Source: Candidatus Alistipes merdigallinarum
Lineage (GTDB): Bacteria; Bacteroidota; Bacteroidia; Bacteroidales; Rikenellaceae
Direction: 5' to 3'
Assembly: GCA_019119305.1 (NCBI GenBank)
Contig: DWXH01000038.1
Span: forward strand, 1 to 54,517
Length of the DNA: 54,517 nt
The notes below the pieces were generated by a model that did no database searches, was not told the DNA's origin, and was given only the letters and a program-made list of their open reading frames with translations. Each line of letters starts with the position of its first letter. Position 1 is the stretch's first letter. Of the stretch, positions 11,201 to 19,071 are shown piece after piece. The position numbers were made by a program, and so were the translations under genes.

Positions 11201-11413
11201 GATGACGCATTGGAGGCAGAACAGTCACTCTACTTGTCGGATGTTTATGCCGAAGCCTCTGTATCGAATGTCGGTAATGAGTTGATCTTTACCAACAATG
11301 CAGCGGGTGCTGGTGTTGAAAAGCCTTGCAACCTCTTTATTAAAGCAAAAGTAACTTACGGATGGGGTGAAACGAGTCAATGGGTTAAGATTCGTCTGAA
11401 TCCCAACAGATAG
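8264..11413 (+). CDS. Large coiled-coil surface lipoprotein of unknown function
   Basis: A 1049-residue protein. It has a lipoprotein signal with Cys24 (lipobox YVGC) followed by the acidic NYDDD, the pattern that favours surface export in Bacteroidota. Residues about 28-130 and 155-260 are predicted long helices. The first contains two tandem 14-residue units, AAESAAAKAEAAG(D/K), at 76-89 and 90-103, and an Ala-rich third partial unit. The remaining 750 or so residues are Thr/Val/Asp-rich and beta-like with no enzyme motif. This resembles a stalk plus head architecture. It is monocistronic with a strong terminator. I do not recognise a function; adhesin, S-layer-like or glycan-binding roles are only guesses. 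Confidence 0.72.
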   Translation: MRCNFFRKILALFLVGTMLSYVGCKNYDDDIDAVRKDLTESTSALTSQLTTLQNALQSTQQTASSALDRAQAASSAAESAAAKAEAAGDAAESAAAKAEAAGKAAEAAAAAAEKAVADAKAEAIQEAIEACEKLIEEQGTLNDEALQTMYDNLLTKIEGVEKDLGEELKAYATVEETNKLTQALEIQQKALENYETELDQLGVDLEDYKAELDKLGVALGDKLSIADLKGKVDKLIEESLNGGTIGEALEKAVKDLNDELVKKINANVSSLNGVFSARLTSITLVPDLYVGGVPTIEFLSVSYNPVVGVNEDGTLDRDIKATIVSDESTTAKYRLNPTGVQKGDIELPSFVSTTAVTRSTGENTPVKVVDYNIENGILVVSAAKTVTESLNLSGNKIYTVSLKVPIQKDHLLADETEAYVYSEYAGLSEQTITPSIAAAYDNAADVTAFMCDKTGHYHFYDSITVYNEANMGKYISKYLKYTEKFDLLNMVAACYEKDGEVYELTADRLSSFGLAFQFDLASEEYKLGTNQTDQQKFAEIDGSVISSVVPGGYSDNAAAVDKEPIVRVSLIDTNNGNAVVDMTYFKIKWQKITVNPDPIDLGEFDFGEKALGCDTIKNFFTWENMTEYVYAVLKEKAGISKEEFDATYVLKQNPDGTYAGPNDNGELVPSPSDQAEDAFALTWVLDAKAIGTIVPAESKDYQFTVTYVDPDGVNGDVTITFRCTVSINMWPKLNGFYEQYWVNAGVLANVYPIQYNTPNAQSTCVYDYNLMQLFTPGMCLVQNLLPCGTWDMQFAASQPVTGYAPAFVGEPAEADDPSGYLLKKGLDSAASITFSTTPNWYGPEVDDADAFISLVKNDAGKGLIDKEATLKVWADINGYNRVEVGAFNVKFVAPLKINAELTDAEFYDHVISGSKIDCSKAFTMTDFNNYIVAEVTTNTTDEKQKYAAELWKYYEVEGIEWETKTAKIGMRKDGGDIVIDDALEAEQSLYLSDVYAEASVSNVGNELIFTNNAAGAGVEKPCNLFIKAKVTYGWGETSQWVKIRLNPNR
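8489..8572 (+). repeat. Two tandem 42-bp coding repeats in the lipoprotein
   Basis: Units 8489-8530 and 8531-8572 are nearly identical and encode AAESAAAKAEAAGD and AAESAAAKAEAAGK. A degenerate Ala-rich third copy follows at 8573-8608. The unit length is 14 codons, so copy-number changes would keep the frame. Confidence 0.85.
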
Positions 11414-11453
11414 GAGGATGGAGTAGAGTAAGTGTAAAAATGGTTAGCATGTT

Positions 11454-11489
11454 TCGGAGGGTACCTTATGGTGCCCTCCGATTTTTTTT
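11454..11489 (+). terminator. Terminator of the surface lipoprotein gene
   Basis: A 12-bp stem (11454-11465 with 11470-11481, one G-T pair) with a TTAT loop is followed by a run of eight T. Confidence 0.92.
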
Positions 11490-11613
11490 AAGATAAGGGA
11501 ATGGTAGTAAGAATAGCGTCCCGTAAGGATTTTAGAAAATCTGTATTTTAACGGGTGTTCCCTGCCGATTGAAAATATGATCTTTACACGAAGAGATGTG
11601 TATAGAGGGTAAT

Positions 11614-13569
11614 TTATACGATCAGACGGGAGAGCTTTTTTGAGATTGAGGTGCGCTCCTGATTCAGAATGGAGATCTGCTGGGTGATCTCGATCTGTTC
11701 CTCTTCCGATAAAGAAGTGTCGTTCAGACGAAGACGCAATTCGGCGATGATGTCGTCAATCACCTTCGATTTGTAGAGAATGACGGCTCGGGGAAGTGCG
11801 GTGGGGAGCCGGTCCTGTTCGCTCTCGACCACGATGTCGAATCGTTTCCACAGTTTGCTGACCGGATAGTTTTCGTCGTAGGTCAGCATGTCGACAACCA
11901 CATTGCATACCTCCGGGTCGGGGTGGTTGATGAAGTGGTTGATCCCGATCGGCTCTTGGGCCTTCCATAACTCTTTATACTCTTCATAGATTTTGCGGAA
12001 CGTCGCGTTTTTCATCGTTATGCCGTTCTGGTCCAGATTGCTGATAATCACTTCGGCTACGTTTAGTTCCGTACTCTTTTTGCCTTCGGTGTATTCGAAA
12101 TTCTGAGCGCCGTATTTCAATAGGTATTTGATCAACTCGTGCTCGAGCTCTTCGAGGCTGCTGCCGGCTTCGGTTTGCAGTGGGGTGTAGGCAGTCTCGT
12201 CGGCCTGCTTACGTTGGAGGATCTCCTGTTTGCGGATGAATTCTTTCGCTTCGGGGCCAGCCTTATGTCCGACCCGTTTCATGGCGATTTCCCGCAACAG
12301 GATGTTCTCGTCGACCTCCATCTGCCGCGAGCACTCCCGGGCATAGACCGATCGGGTGATGGCATCCGGAATGACCGAGATGCTCTGCACGATATCGGAG
12401 ATCAGCGCGGCCCGTTTGATCGGATCGCCGGCAGCCTCTTCCATCAGCAACCGTATTTTGAAAGATATAAAGTCCTCTTCGTGGGCCAGGATAAAATCCT
12501 GCACTTGGGATGCGCTGTGCGAGCGGGCGAACGAATCGGGGTCTTCACCATCGGGCAGCAGCACGGTCCGGACATTCATCCCCTCTTTGAGAATCATATC
12601 GATACCGCGCAGTGAGGCTTTGATACCAGCACTGTCGCCGTCGTAGATAATCGTGATGTTCCGCGAGAACCGGGCGATCATGCGGATTTGGCCCTGCGTC
12701 AAAGAGGTCCCCGATGAGGCGACTACGTTCTCGATCCCTGCTTGGTGCATCGAGATGACGTCCGTGTACCCTTCCACCAGAATGCAGCAGTCCTGTTGGG
12801 TGATGGCCCGTTTGGCAAAATAGAGTCCGTACAGGACATCGCTTTTGTGGTAGATCTCCGATTCGGGCGAGTTGAGGTATTTGGCGGTCTTCTTGTCGGT
12901 CCGCATGGTACGGGCCCCGAAAGCGATGACCCGTCCGCTGATGCTGTGGATCGGAAAGATAACCCGTCCGCAGAAGCGGTCATAGTACCCTCCGGTCTCT
13001 CTTTTGATAGTTAGTCCCGTACTGATCAGAAACTCCTCTTTGTATCCGTCGCTCAGAGCCTGTCGGGTGAATGCGTCCCGGACTTCGGTACAGTATCCCA
13101 GCCCGAACCGTTTGATCGTTGCATCGGAGAATCCCCGTTCCCGGAAATAGCCGATGCCGATATTTTGTCCTTCGGACGTATCGTGAAGCATGCGGACGAA
13201 ATAGTCGGCGGCGTAGGACGATACGACCATCATACTCTCCCGGTCGTCGTTGCGTCGTTGCTCTTCCGGGAGCAATTCCTGTTCGTTGACCTCAATCCCG
13301 TACTTCTTCGCCACGTATTTCAAGGCCTCGGGGTAGGTCATGTTTTCGTGTTCCATGACGAATGTGACGGCATTTCCGCCTTTGCCACACCCGAAACACT
13401 TGAATACGCCTTTCGAAGGGGAGACGACGAACGATGGGGTCTTCTCGTTGTGGAATGGGCAACAAGCCTGATAGTTCACGCCTTTTTTCTTGAGCGTAAC
13501 GAAGTCGCTGATCACATCCACGATGTTGGCAGCGGCGTAAATTCGGTCTACGGTGGCTTTGTCGATCAT
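11614..13569 (-). CDS. dnaG: DNA primase
   Basis: A 651-residue primase that makes RNA primers at the replication fork. The N-terminal zinc ribbon has Cys37, His40, Cys58 and Cys61 (CCPFH ... CFGCGKGG). The TOPRIM catalytic domain shows LVEGYTD (Glu266, Asp270) and YDGDSAG (Asp310, Asp312). The C-terminal part (about 440-651) is the helicase-binding region, which is poorly conserved as usual. It is transcribed alone here; no rpoD or rpsU macromolecular-synthesis operon is attached (rpsU is about 9.5 kb away). Confidence 0.96.
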   Translation of the reverse strand: MIDKATVDRIYAAANIVDVISDFVTLKKKGVNYQACCPFHNEKTPSFVVSPSKGVFKCFGCGKGGNAVTFVMEHENMTYPEALKYVAKKYGIEVNEQELLPEEQRRNDDRESMMVVSSYAADYFVRMLHDTSEGQNIGIGYFRERGFSDATIKRFGLGYCTEVRDAFTRQALSDGYKEEFLISTGLTIKRETGGYYDRFCGRVIFPIHSISGRVIAFGARTMRTDKKTAKYLNSPESEIYHKSDVLYGLYFAKRAITQQDCCILVEGYTDVISMHQAGIENVVASSGTSLTQGQIRMIARFSRNITIIYDGDSAGIKASLRGIDMILKEGMNVRTVLLPDGEDPDSFARSHSASQVQDFILAHEEDFISFKIRLLMEEAAGDPIKRAALISDIVQSISVIPDAITRSVYARECSRQMEVDENILLREIAMKRVGHKAGPEAKEFIRKQEILQRKQADETAYTPLQTEAGSSLEELEHELIKYLLKYGAQNFEYTEGKKSTELNVAEVIISNLDQNGITMKNATFRKIYEEYKELWKAQEPIGINHFINHPDPEVCNVVVDMLTYDENYPVSKLWKRFDIVVESEQDRLPTALPRAVILYKSKVIDDIIAELRLRLNDTSLSEEEQIEITQQISILNQERTSISKKLSRLIV

Positions 13570-13595
13570 TCCGTTTGAGGGCTTTATTCGGAGAC

Positions 13596-13603
13596 CAAAG
13601 GTA
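13596..13603 (-). promoter_or_regulatory. -7 box upstream of dnaG
   Basis: On the minus strand this reads TACCTTTG, an exact TAnnTTTG match, 27 bases before the dnaG ATG. No clear TTTG -33 element was found at the right spacing. The element sits just past the end of mntP. Confidence 0.4.
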
Positions 13604-13618
13604 CGAATTTTTGGGAGA

Positions 13619-14206
13619 TCAGCAGAGATGATCGATGACGATTTTGACGCCGATTCCGATCAAAATGATACCTCCGAAGATTTCGGCTTTCGGGCCCAGA
13701 CGTGTGGAAGCGAATCGGCCTATGCGCAATCCGATGGCGGAGATCAGTGCGGCAGTGATTCCGATCAGCAGAGCGGAGATCAAAATATTCTTGAATTGCG
13801 ATCCCGAAAGGAGAGCCACCTTGATGAGCCCCAAGCTGAAACCGGAAATCAGTGCGTCGATGCTGAGGGCCAATCCCAGAAGCAGTGTATTGCGAAGGGA
13901 TAGCAGATCGGAGGTCGGGGCGGAGTCTTTTGCCGGAGAACAACCCTCTTGGATCATTTTCCCGCCGACAAACCCCAGTAACACGAAGGCGATCCAATGG
14001 TCGTAGGCAGCGATTAATCCGCTGATGCTCTCTCCGAAGGCCCATCCTGCCAGGATCATCAGGAAATGGAACATCCCGATCGTAACCAGAAACCGGATCC
14101 GTTGGCGCGAAGCGATACGTTCGGAGAAACATCCTAAGGTGAGCGATACGGCAAAGGTGTCGAGACTCAGTCCCACACCGAGAAGCAGAATCGAAAGCAA
14201 GCCCAT
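13619..14206 (-). CDS. mntP: Manganese efflux pump MntP
   Basis: A 195-residue polytopic inner-membrane protein with about six hydrophobic segments. The start LLLGVGLSLDTFAVSLTLGC and the internal repeat LLGLALSIDALISGFSLGL are the paired Asp-containing helices of the MntP/YebN family, which exports Mn2+. I chose the ATG at 14204-14206 because it begins directly at the first membrane helix; an upstream ATG at 14246-14248 adds 14 residues and would leave only 16 bases before uvrB. It is divergent from uvrB and shares a 58-base intergenic region with it. No mntP riboswitch is evident in so short a leader. Confidence 0.85.
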   Translation of the reverse strand: MGLLSILLLGVGLSLDTFAVSLTLGCFSERIASRQRIRFLVTIGMFHFLMILAGWAFGESISGLIAAYDHWIAFVLLGFVGGKMIQEGCSPAKDSAPTSDLLSLRNTLLLGLALSIDALISGFSLGLIKVALLSGSQFKNILISALLIGITAALISAIGLRIGRFASTRLGPKAEIFGGIILIGIGVKIVIDHLC

Positions 14207-14252
14207 CGTAAAGTAAATTTGCGCAAAAATAGCGATTATTTCCGGCAATTCT

Positions 14253-14260
14253 TACCTTTG
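14253..14260 (+). promoter_or_regulatory. -7 box immediately upstream of uvrB
   Basis: TACCTTTG is an exact TAnnTTTG match that ends only four bases before the uvrB ATG at 14265. If it is used, transcription would start at or next to the start codon. No TTTG is seen 19-20 bases upstream. Confidence 0.45.
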
Positions 14261-14264
14261 TGCT

Positions 14265-16301
14265 ATGGATTTTAAGTTGGTATCGGAATATAGTCCTACG
14301 GGGGACCAGCCGGAGGCGATCGAGCAGTTGGTGTCTGCACTGAAAAGCGGTTGCCGGCACAATACGTTGCTTGGCGTCACGGGGTCCGGAAAGACCTTTA
14401 CGATGGCCAATGTCATTGCCGCACTGAATAAGCCGACGCTCGTAATGAGCCACAACAAGACCTTGGCTGCCCAGTTGTACGGAGAGTTCAAGAACTTTTT
14501 CCCGGAGAATGCCGTCGAATATTTCGTCTCCTATTATGACTATTATCAGCCCGAAGCCTACATTCCTACAACCGATACTTATATCGAGAAAGACCTTTCG
14601 ATCAACGAAGGGATCGAAAAGATGCGGCTCAGTGCGACATCGGCCCTGCTGAGCGGGCGGAACGATATTGTGGTGGTGTCGAGCGTTTCGTGTATCTACG
14701 GCATCGGCAACCCGGAGGATTTTCATGCGACCTCCGTTGAGCTCAAGGTGGGGGACATCATCAGCCGCAATAAGCTGCTGTATGCGTTGGTCGATGCACT
14801 TTACACGCGGAGTGAGGCCGATTTCCGTCCGGCGACATTCCGTGTACAAGGTGATACGGTCGATATTTTTGCCGCTTACGGGGAGAAGTGTTACCGGGTT
14901 GTCTTTTTCGATAACGAGATCGAGATGATCTATACGATCGATCCGATGACGGGGCAACGGCTTGAAACCCAGGAACGGGTGATCATCTATCCGGCCAATC
15001 TCTTTGTTACCACTCGGGAACGGGTCGAACAGGCAATCCGAATGATACAGCTCGATCTGGGCAAGCAGTGCGAATATTTCGAATCGATCGGGAAACCGGT
15101 CGAGGCCCGCAGGCTCAAACAACGGGTCGAATACGACCTCGAAATGATTAAGGAGTTGGGGTATTGCCCTGGTATTGAGAACTATTCGCGCTACTTTGAC
15201 GGCCGTTCGCCCGGGAGCCGTCCGTTCTGTCTGATCGATTATTTCCCTAAAGACTATCTGCTGATTATCGATGAGAGCCATGTGACCGTGCCGCAGATTC
15301 GCGGAATGTATGGCGGAGACCATTCGCGGAAGACCAATTTGGTTGAGTACGGGTATCGCCTCCCGGCCGCGATCGACAATCGGCCGTTGAAGTTCGGGGA
15401 GTTTGAAGCGCTTGAGAATCAAGTAATCTATGTCAGCGCGACTCCGGCCGATTATGAGCTGATCAAGTCGGAAGGTTCTGTGGTCGAGCAGTTTATCCGT
15501 CCTACAGGGTTGGTCGATCCGCCGATCGAGGTGCGTCCTACACTGCATCAGATCGATGATCTGGTCGAGGAGATCGAGATTCGGGCGAAGAAGGACGAGC
15601 GAATTCTGGTAACGACTTTGACCAAGCGGATGGCCGAGGAGCTCTATAAATATTTCGACCGGATGGGGATCCGTTGCCGGTATATCCACTCGGATGTCGA
15701 TACGTTGGAGCGGGTCCAGATATTGGATGATCTTCGGGCCGGAATGTTTGATGTGCTGATCGGGGTAAACCTGTTGCGGGAAGGGCTCGATTTGCCTGAG
15801 GTCTCTTTGGTGGCGATCATGGATGCCGACAAGGAGGGCTTTTTGCGAAGCGCCCGGTCGTTGACCCAGACGGCCGGTCGGGCTGCCCGGAATGTCGAAG
15901 GGCGGGTCATCATGTATGCCGACCGGATTACCGACTCGATGCGTGCGACGATTCAGGATACCAACCGACGTCGCGAAAAGCAGATCCGGTACAATAATCT
16001 TCACGGGATCGTGCCTCATCAGGCGGTCAAAAGCGGGCGGACGATTCTTTCGGGTGAACCGCTGCAGCCGAAATCCGAACCGGGAGGTGTAACCTATGAT
16101 CTGAGCGGAGACAGAAAATTTGCGGTTGCTGCTGATCCGGTGGCGGCATATATGACCGAACACGATATTGAATCAGCGATCCGTATGGCCCGAGAGGCGA
16201 TGGAACAGGCGGCTCGTGAGCTCGATTTCACGACGGCTGCGGCTTACCGGGACAAGATGTATGCCCTGCAGGAGCAGCAGAAAAACAGAAAGACAAAGTA
16301 A
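14265..16301 (+). CDS. uvrB: UvrABC excinuclease subunit B
   Basis: A 678-residue damage-recognition helicase of nucleotide excision repair. Walker A is GVTGSGKT (37-44). The DNA-clamping beta-hairpin is at about 89-101 with YYDYYQPEAYIP. The DESH box, LLREGLDLPEVS and the TAGRAARN motif VI follow in order. A C-terminal UVR motif (about 640-672) should bind UvrC. Start and length match the family. The 3' end is 11 bases from the GtrA-type gene, suggesting cotranscription. Confidence 0.97.
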   Translation: MDFKLVSEYSPTGDQPEAIEQLVSALKSGCRHNTLLGVTGSGKTFTMANVIAALNKPTLVMSHNKTLAAQLYGEFKNFFPENAVEYFVSYYDYYQPEAYIPTTDTYIEKDLSINEGIEKMRLSATSALLSGRNDIVVVSSVSCIYGIGNPEDFHATSVELKVGDIISRNKLLYALVDALYTRSEADFRPATFRVQGDTVDIFAAYGEKCYRVVFFDNEIEMIYTIDPMTGQRLETQERVIIYPANLFVTTRERVEQAIRMIQLDLGKQCEYFESIGKPVEARRLKQRVEYDLEMIKELGYCPGIENYSRYFDGRSPGSRPFCLIDYFPKDYLLIIDESHVTVPQIRGMYGGDHSRKTNLVEYGYRLPAAIDNRPLKFGEFEALENQVIYVSATPADYELIKSEGSVVEQFIRPTGLVDPPIEVRPTLHQIDDLVEEIEIRAKKDERILVTTLTKRMAEELYKYFDRMGIRCRYIHSDVDTLERVQILDDLRAGMFDVLIGVNLLREGLDLPEVSLVAIMDADKEGFLRSARSLTQTAGRAARNVEGRVIMYADRITDSMRATIQDTNRRREKQIRYNNLHGIVPHQAVKSGRTILSGEPLQPKSEPGGVTYDLSGDRKFAVAADPVAAYMTEHDIESAIRMAREAMEQAARELDFTTAAAYRDKMYALQEQQKNRKTK

Positions 16302-16312
16302 TAAGGAAGGTG

Positions 16313-16807
16313 ATGGGTGAAGCGCGGTTTTTGACTCGGTTGATCGACAGGTTCTATTTTCCTTTTCTGCGCAGATGGATTCCGCTGCAGACGTTTCGGT
16401 ATGCGGTGTGCGGCGGAACGAATATGGCGTTCGACCTGTTTCTCTATTTTATTCTCTATAATTTCGTGTTGGAGAAGGAGGGGGTCGTGCATTTCGGACA
16501 CCTTTTTGCCATCTCATCCTACAATATTGCGTGGATGATCGTCTTCCCGATTACATTCTTTACGGGATTCTGGCTGAATCGTCATGTGGCGTTTCACAGC
16601 TCTCCGTTGCGGGGCCGTGTCCAACTGTTCCGTTATTTACTGAGCGTGTGCGGGTCGATCCTACTGAATTACCTGTGCATGAAATTCTTTGTTGATTTGC
16701 TGGGGCTCTATCCTACTCCATCGAATGCGTTGACAAAGGGCATATCCATCGTATACAGCTACCTGATGCAGAAACATTTTTCGTTCAGGGGATGTGCCGA
16801 ACCGTAG
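16313..16807 (+). CDS. GtrA-family membrane protein
   Basis: A 164-residue protein with four predicted membrane helices, beginning near QTFRYAVCGGTNMAFDLFLY, the usual opening of GtrA/DPMS-like proteins. The family is linked to transfer of lipid-linked sugars across the inner membrane. I prefer the ATG at 16313 to the GTG directly before it. The C-terminal YSYLMQKHFSF is also typical. No glycosyltransferase is adjacent; it follows uvrB closely, which tells little about its role. Confidence 0.8.
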   Translation: MGEARFLTRLIDRFYFPFLRRWIPLQTFRYAVCGGTNMAFDLFLYFILYNFVLEKEGVVHFGHLFAISSYNIAWMIVFPITFFTGFWLNRHVAFHSSPLRGRVQLFRYLLSVCGSILLNYLCMKFFVDLLGLYPTPSNALTKGISIVYSYLMQKHFSFRGCAEP

Positions 16808-16861
16808 CCGCAGTGACCCTCATTGCAGGAATTGTCGCAAAGCGGCAGTCTGCTAAGTCTC

Positions 16862-17911
16862 CTATTTGACGCGGAGTTTCTGGTTGATTTGCAGAATCGA
16901 GGTTTTCTTGATGCCGTTCAGGGCGCAGAGTTTTGAAACGGTAGTCGAGTATTTGACTGCAATGTGCGAAAGCGTCTCCCCCTTTTTGACGTAATGGTAT
17001 TGTACGGAGGAGGAGCTTGCCGGTGTACTGCTCTGTCGGGTGGTCGTAGCGACGGTCGGTTTCTCTTCCGGTTCCTCTTCCGGGGTATATCCTACCGATT
17101 GTCGGGTCGAGGCGGTAATCCGTCCTCCCCGGTTGTAACAATAGATGGTCTGTCCCGTTTTCATCTGATGATTCTCCGTATCGATAAAAAGGGCCGGATT
17201 GACCGGTGTCCCTGCGATCCGGATTTCGAAATGGAGGTGTTCGGTCGTCGCACGTCCAGTCCGACCGGCCAGTCCGACCGGATCTCCGGCTTCGACTACA
17301 TCATTGGGCTGAACCAGATTTTTGCATTGGTGGGAGTAAACCGTTTCGATTCCGTTGTAGTGGCGGATGACAACGACATTCCCGTAGCCGCTATAGAGTT
17401 TCGACATGCGCACCACCCCCGGCCATGCGGCCCGGATCGTGTCGCGAGGAATGGCTTTGATATCGACTCCCGTGTGCCTTCGGCCCGAAAGACTGAATCC
17501 CCGGAGGTATTTGCCGTTATAGGGGTAGTGGAACTCTTCTTTCATCTTGTCGAGGTCAAGAGCCAGCTCGCCTGATTCCGGGAACGGATTGTTGTTGCGG
17601 GTCATGCCGACGTGGGCGGTTTCCGACTCACTGAAGGTGATCTCCGGTCGGTGTACCGGTATTTCGGGGACTTCCAATTCTTGAATCGGGCTGCTGCTTC
17701 CTTCGGCTGCTTCGTCCGGCAGATCCGTCATGTCAGAGTTTTCTCCGGATTGATCCGATTGTTGTCCGGAAGAATTCGAGGAACCTTCGATCTGCAGCGT
17801 CACAGTCTGCTCCTTTTTGTCTTTTTTCCCGGATGTTTTTTTGAAAACCGAACAACCCGACAACAGCAGCGCCGATGATAAAATGAGAATGCCTATTGTT
17901 TTTAGATTCAT
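16862..17911 (-). CDS. M23 metallopeptidase lipoprotein with LysM
   Basis: A 349-residue likely peptidoglycan endopeptidase or amidase activator. It has a signal peptide with lipobox LSGC (Cys20), a low-complexity Ser/Glu-rich linker (about 30-90) and an M23 domain at about 130-245. His146 and Asp150 (HTGVD), His194 and His227 (EHLHFE) are the expected zinc and catalytic residues, so it appears active and not EnvC-like. A C-terminal LysM (about 305-349: YHYVKKGETLSHIAVKYS) should bind glycan. It is convergent with the GtrA gene and single. Confidence 0.88.
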   Translation of the reverse strand: MNLKTIGILILSSALLLSGCSVFKKTSGKKDKKEQTVTLQIEGSSNSSGQQSDQSGENSDMTDLPDEAAEGSSSPIQELEVPEIPVHRPEITFSESETAHVGMTRNNNPFPESGELALDLDKMKEEFHYPYNGKYLRGFSLSGRRHTGVDIKAIPRDTIRAAWPGVVRMSKLYSGYGNVVVIRHYNGIETVYSHQCKNLVQPNDVVEAGDPVGLAGRTGRATTEHLHFEIRIAGTPVNPALFIDTENHQMKTGQTIYCYNRGGRITASTRQSVGYTPEEEPEEKPTVATTTRQSSTPASSSSVQYHYVKKGETLSHIAVKYSTTVSKLCALNGIKKTSILQINQKLRVK

Positions 17912-18047
17912 GGGGTTTGGAAATTAAGCGGGGATAAAGATACGAAATTTTGGTGAAAGTTAAAGAGTCAGACCGAGGGTATGGGTGTGAACCACGCCGA
18001 GTTATGTGGTCGTCCTGAAAAATGAGAGCATTTCGAAAATAACTTTA

Positions 18048-18055
18048 TATATTTG
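18048..18055 (+). promoter_or_regulatory. -7 box for trxB
   Basis: TATATTTG matches TAnnTTTG, about 50 bases before the trxB start. No good -33 TTTG is present. Confidence 0.4.
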
Positions 18056-18107
18056 CGTAAAGGTATATTGATCTTGTAAAACGAAGGAAAAACAGGTAAT
18101 GATATTT

Positions 18108-19037
18108 ATGGATACGGAAAAAATTAAATGTCTGATTATAGGCAGTGGCCCAGCCGGATATACGGCAGCCATTTATACGGCCCGAGCCGGTTTGTCCCCC
18201 GTACTATATGAAGGGTTGACGCCCGGGGGGCAGTTGACCACTACGACCAAGATCGAGAATTTCCCCGGTTTTTCAGAGGGAATCGATGCCAATGCGCTGA
18301 TGGGGGAGATGAAAAAACAGGCTCAGGTTTTCGGAACGGATGTACGGACGGGACTGGTTACCGCGGTCGATTTTTCGCAACGGCCGTTTCGCATTACGGT
18401 CGACGGAACGAAATCGATCGAGGCCGAAAGCGTAATTATAGCGGTGGGTGCCGAAGCGAAATACCTCGGACTGGAATCGGAAGAGCGGTTCAAGGGGATG
18501 GGGGTGTCGGCCTGTGCGACGTGCGACGGGTTCTTCTATCGGGGGCAGGATGTTGTTGTCGTAGGAGGTGGCGATTCGGCTTGCGAGGAGGCGACCTATC
18601 TGGCGACGCTGTGCAAGAAGGTCTATCTAATTGTACGCAAAAATTATCTGCGGGCTTCGCAGGCAATGCAGCACCGGGTGGAGCGTACGGCTAATCTGGA
18701 AGTTCTTTTTGAAAATGTGGTGCAGGAGGTGCTCGGAGACGATACGGGGGTGACGGGTGTACGGATCCGCCATCGGGACGGGACCGAAAAAGAGATCCCC
18801 TGTACGGGATTTTTCGTTGCCATCGGGCACAAACCCAATACGGATATTTTCAAAGGTTGCCTCGATCTGGATGAAGCGGGGTACATCCGGACGACTCCCG
18901 GTACACCGTGTACTTCGGTTGAGGGCGTATTTGCGGCGGGCGATGTGCAGGATCCTCACTACCGGCAGGCGATTACCGCGGCCGGTTCGGGATGTGCAGC
19001 TGCTTTGGAATGCGAACGATTTCTGGCGAGTCGGTAA
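18108..19037 (+). CDS. trxB: Thioredoxin reductase
   Basis: A flavoenzyme of 309 residues that reduces thioredoxin with NADPH. The FAD-binding GSGPAGYTAAIYTARAG is near the start, and the redox CATC uses Cys136 and Cys139, which coincide with the E. coli numbering. The NADPH-binding GGGDSACEEA and the C-terminal AAGDVQD are present. An ATG at 18099 would add three residues; the one at 18108 fits the family and the Cys numbering. It leads a row of four same-strand genes with gaps of 34, 33 and 1 bases. Confidence 0.95.
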   Translation: MDTEKIKCLIIGSGPAGYTAAIYTARAGLSPVLYEGLTPGGQLTTTTKIENFPGFSEGIDANALMGEMKKQAQVFGTDVRTGLVTAVDFSQRPFRITVDGTKSIEAESVIIAVGAEAKYLGLESEERFKGMGVSACATCDGFFYRGQDVVVVGGGDSACEEATYLATLCKKVYLIVRKNYLRASQAMQHRVERTANLEVLFENVVQEVLGDDTGVTGVRIRHRDGTEKEIPCTGFFVAIGHKPNTDIFKGCLDLDEAGYIRTTPGTPCTSVEGVFAAGDVQDPHYRQAITAAGSGCAAALECERFLASR

Positions 19038-19071
19038 TTTTTTGTAAAAGAGGATAAAAAGAGTTGCGAAG

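Noticed and set aside
13584-16163. Open frame of 859 codons on the minus strand opposite uvrB and mntP
   Set aside because: It is antisense to a certain uvrB; its translation is Arg/His-rich low-complexity text without any domain, as expected from codon bias.
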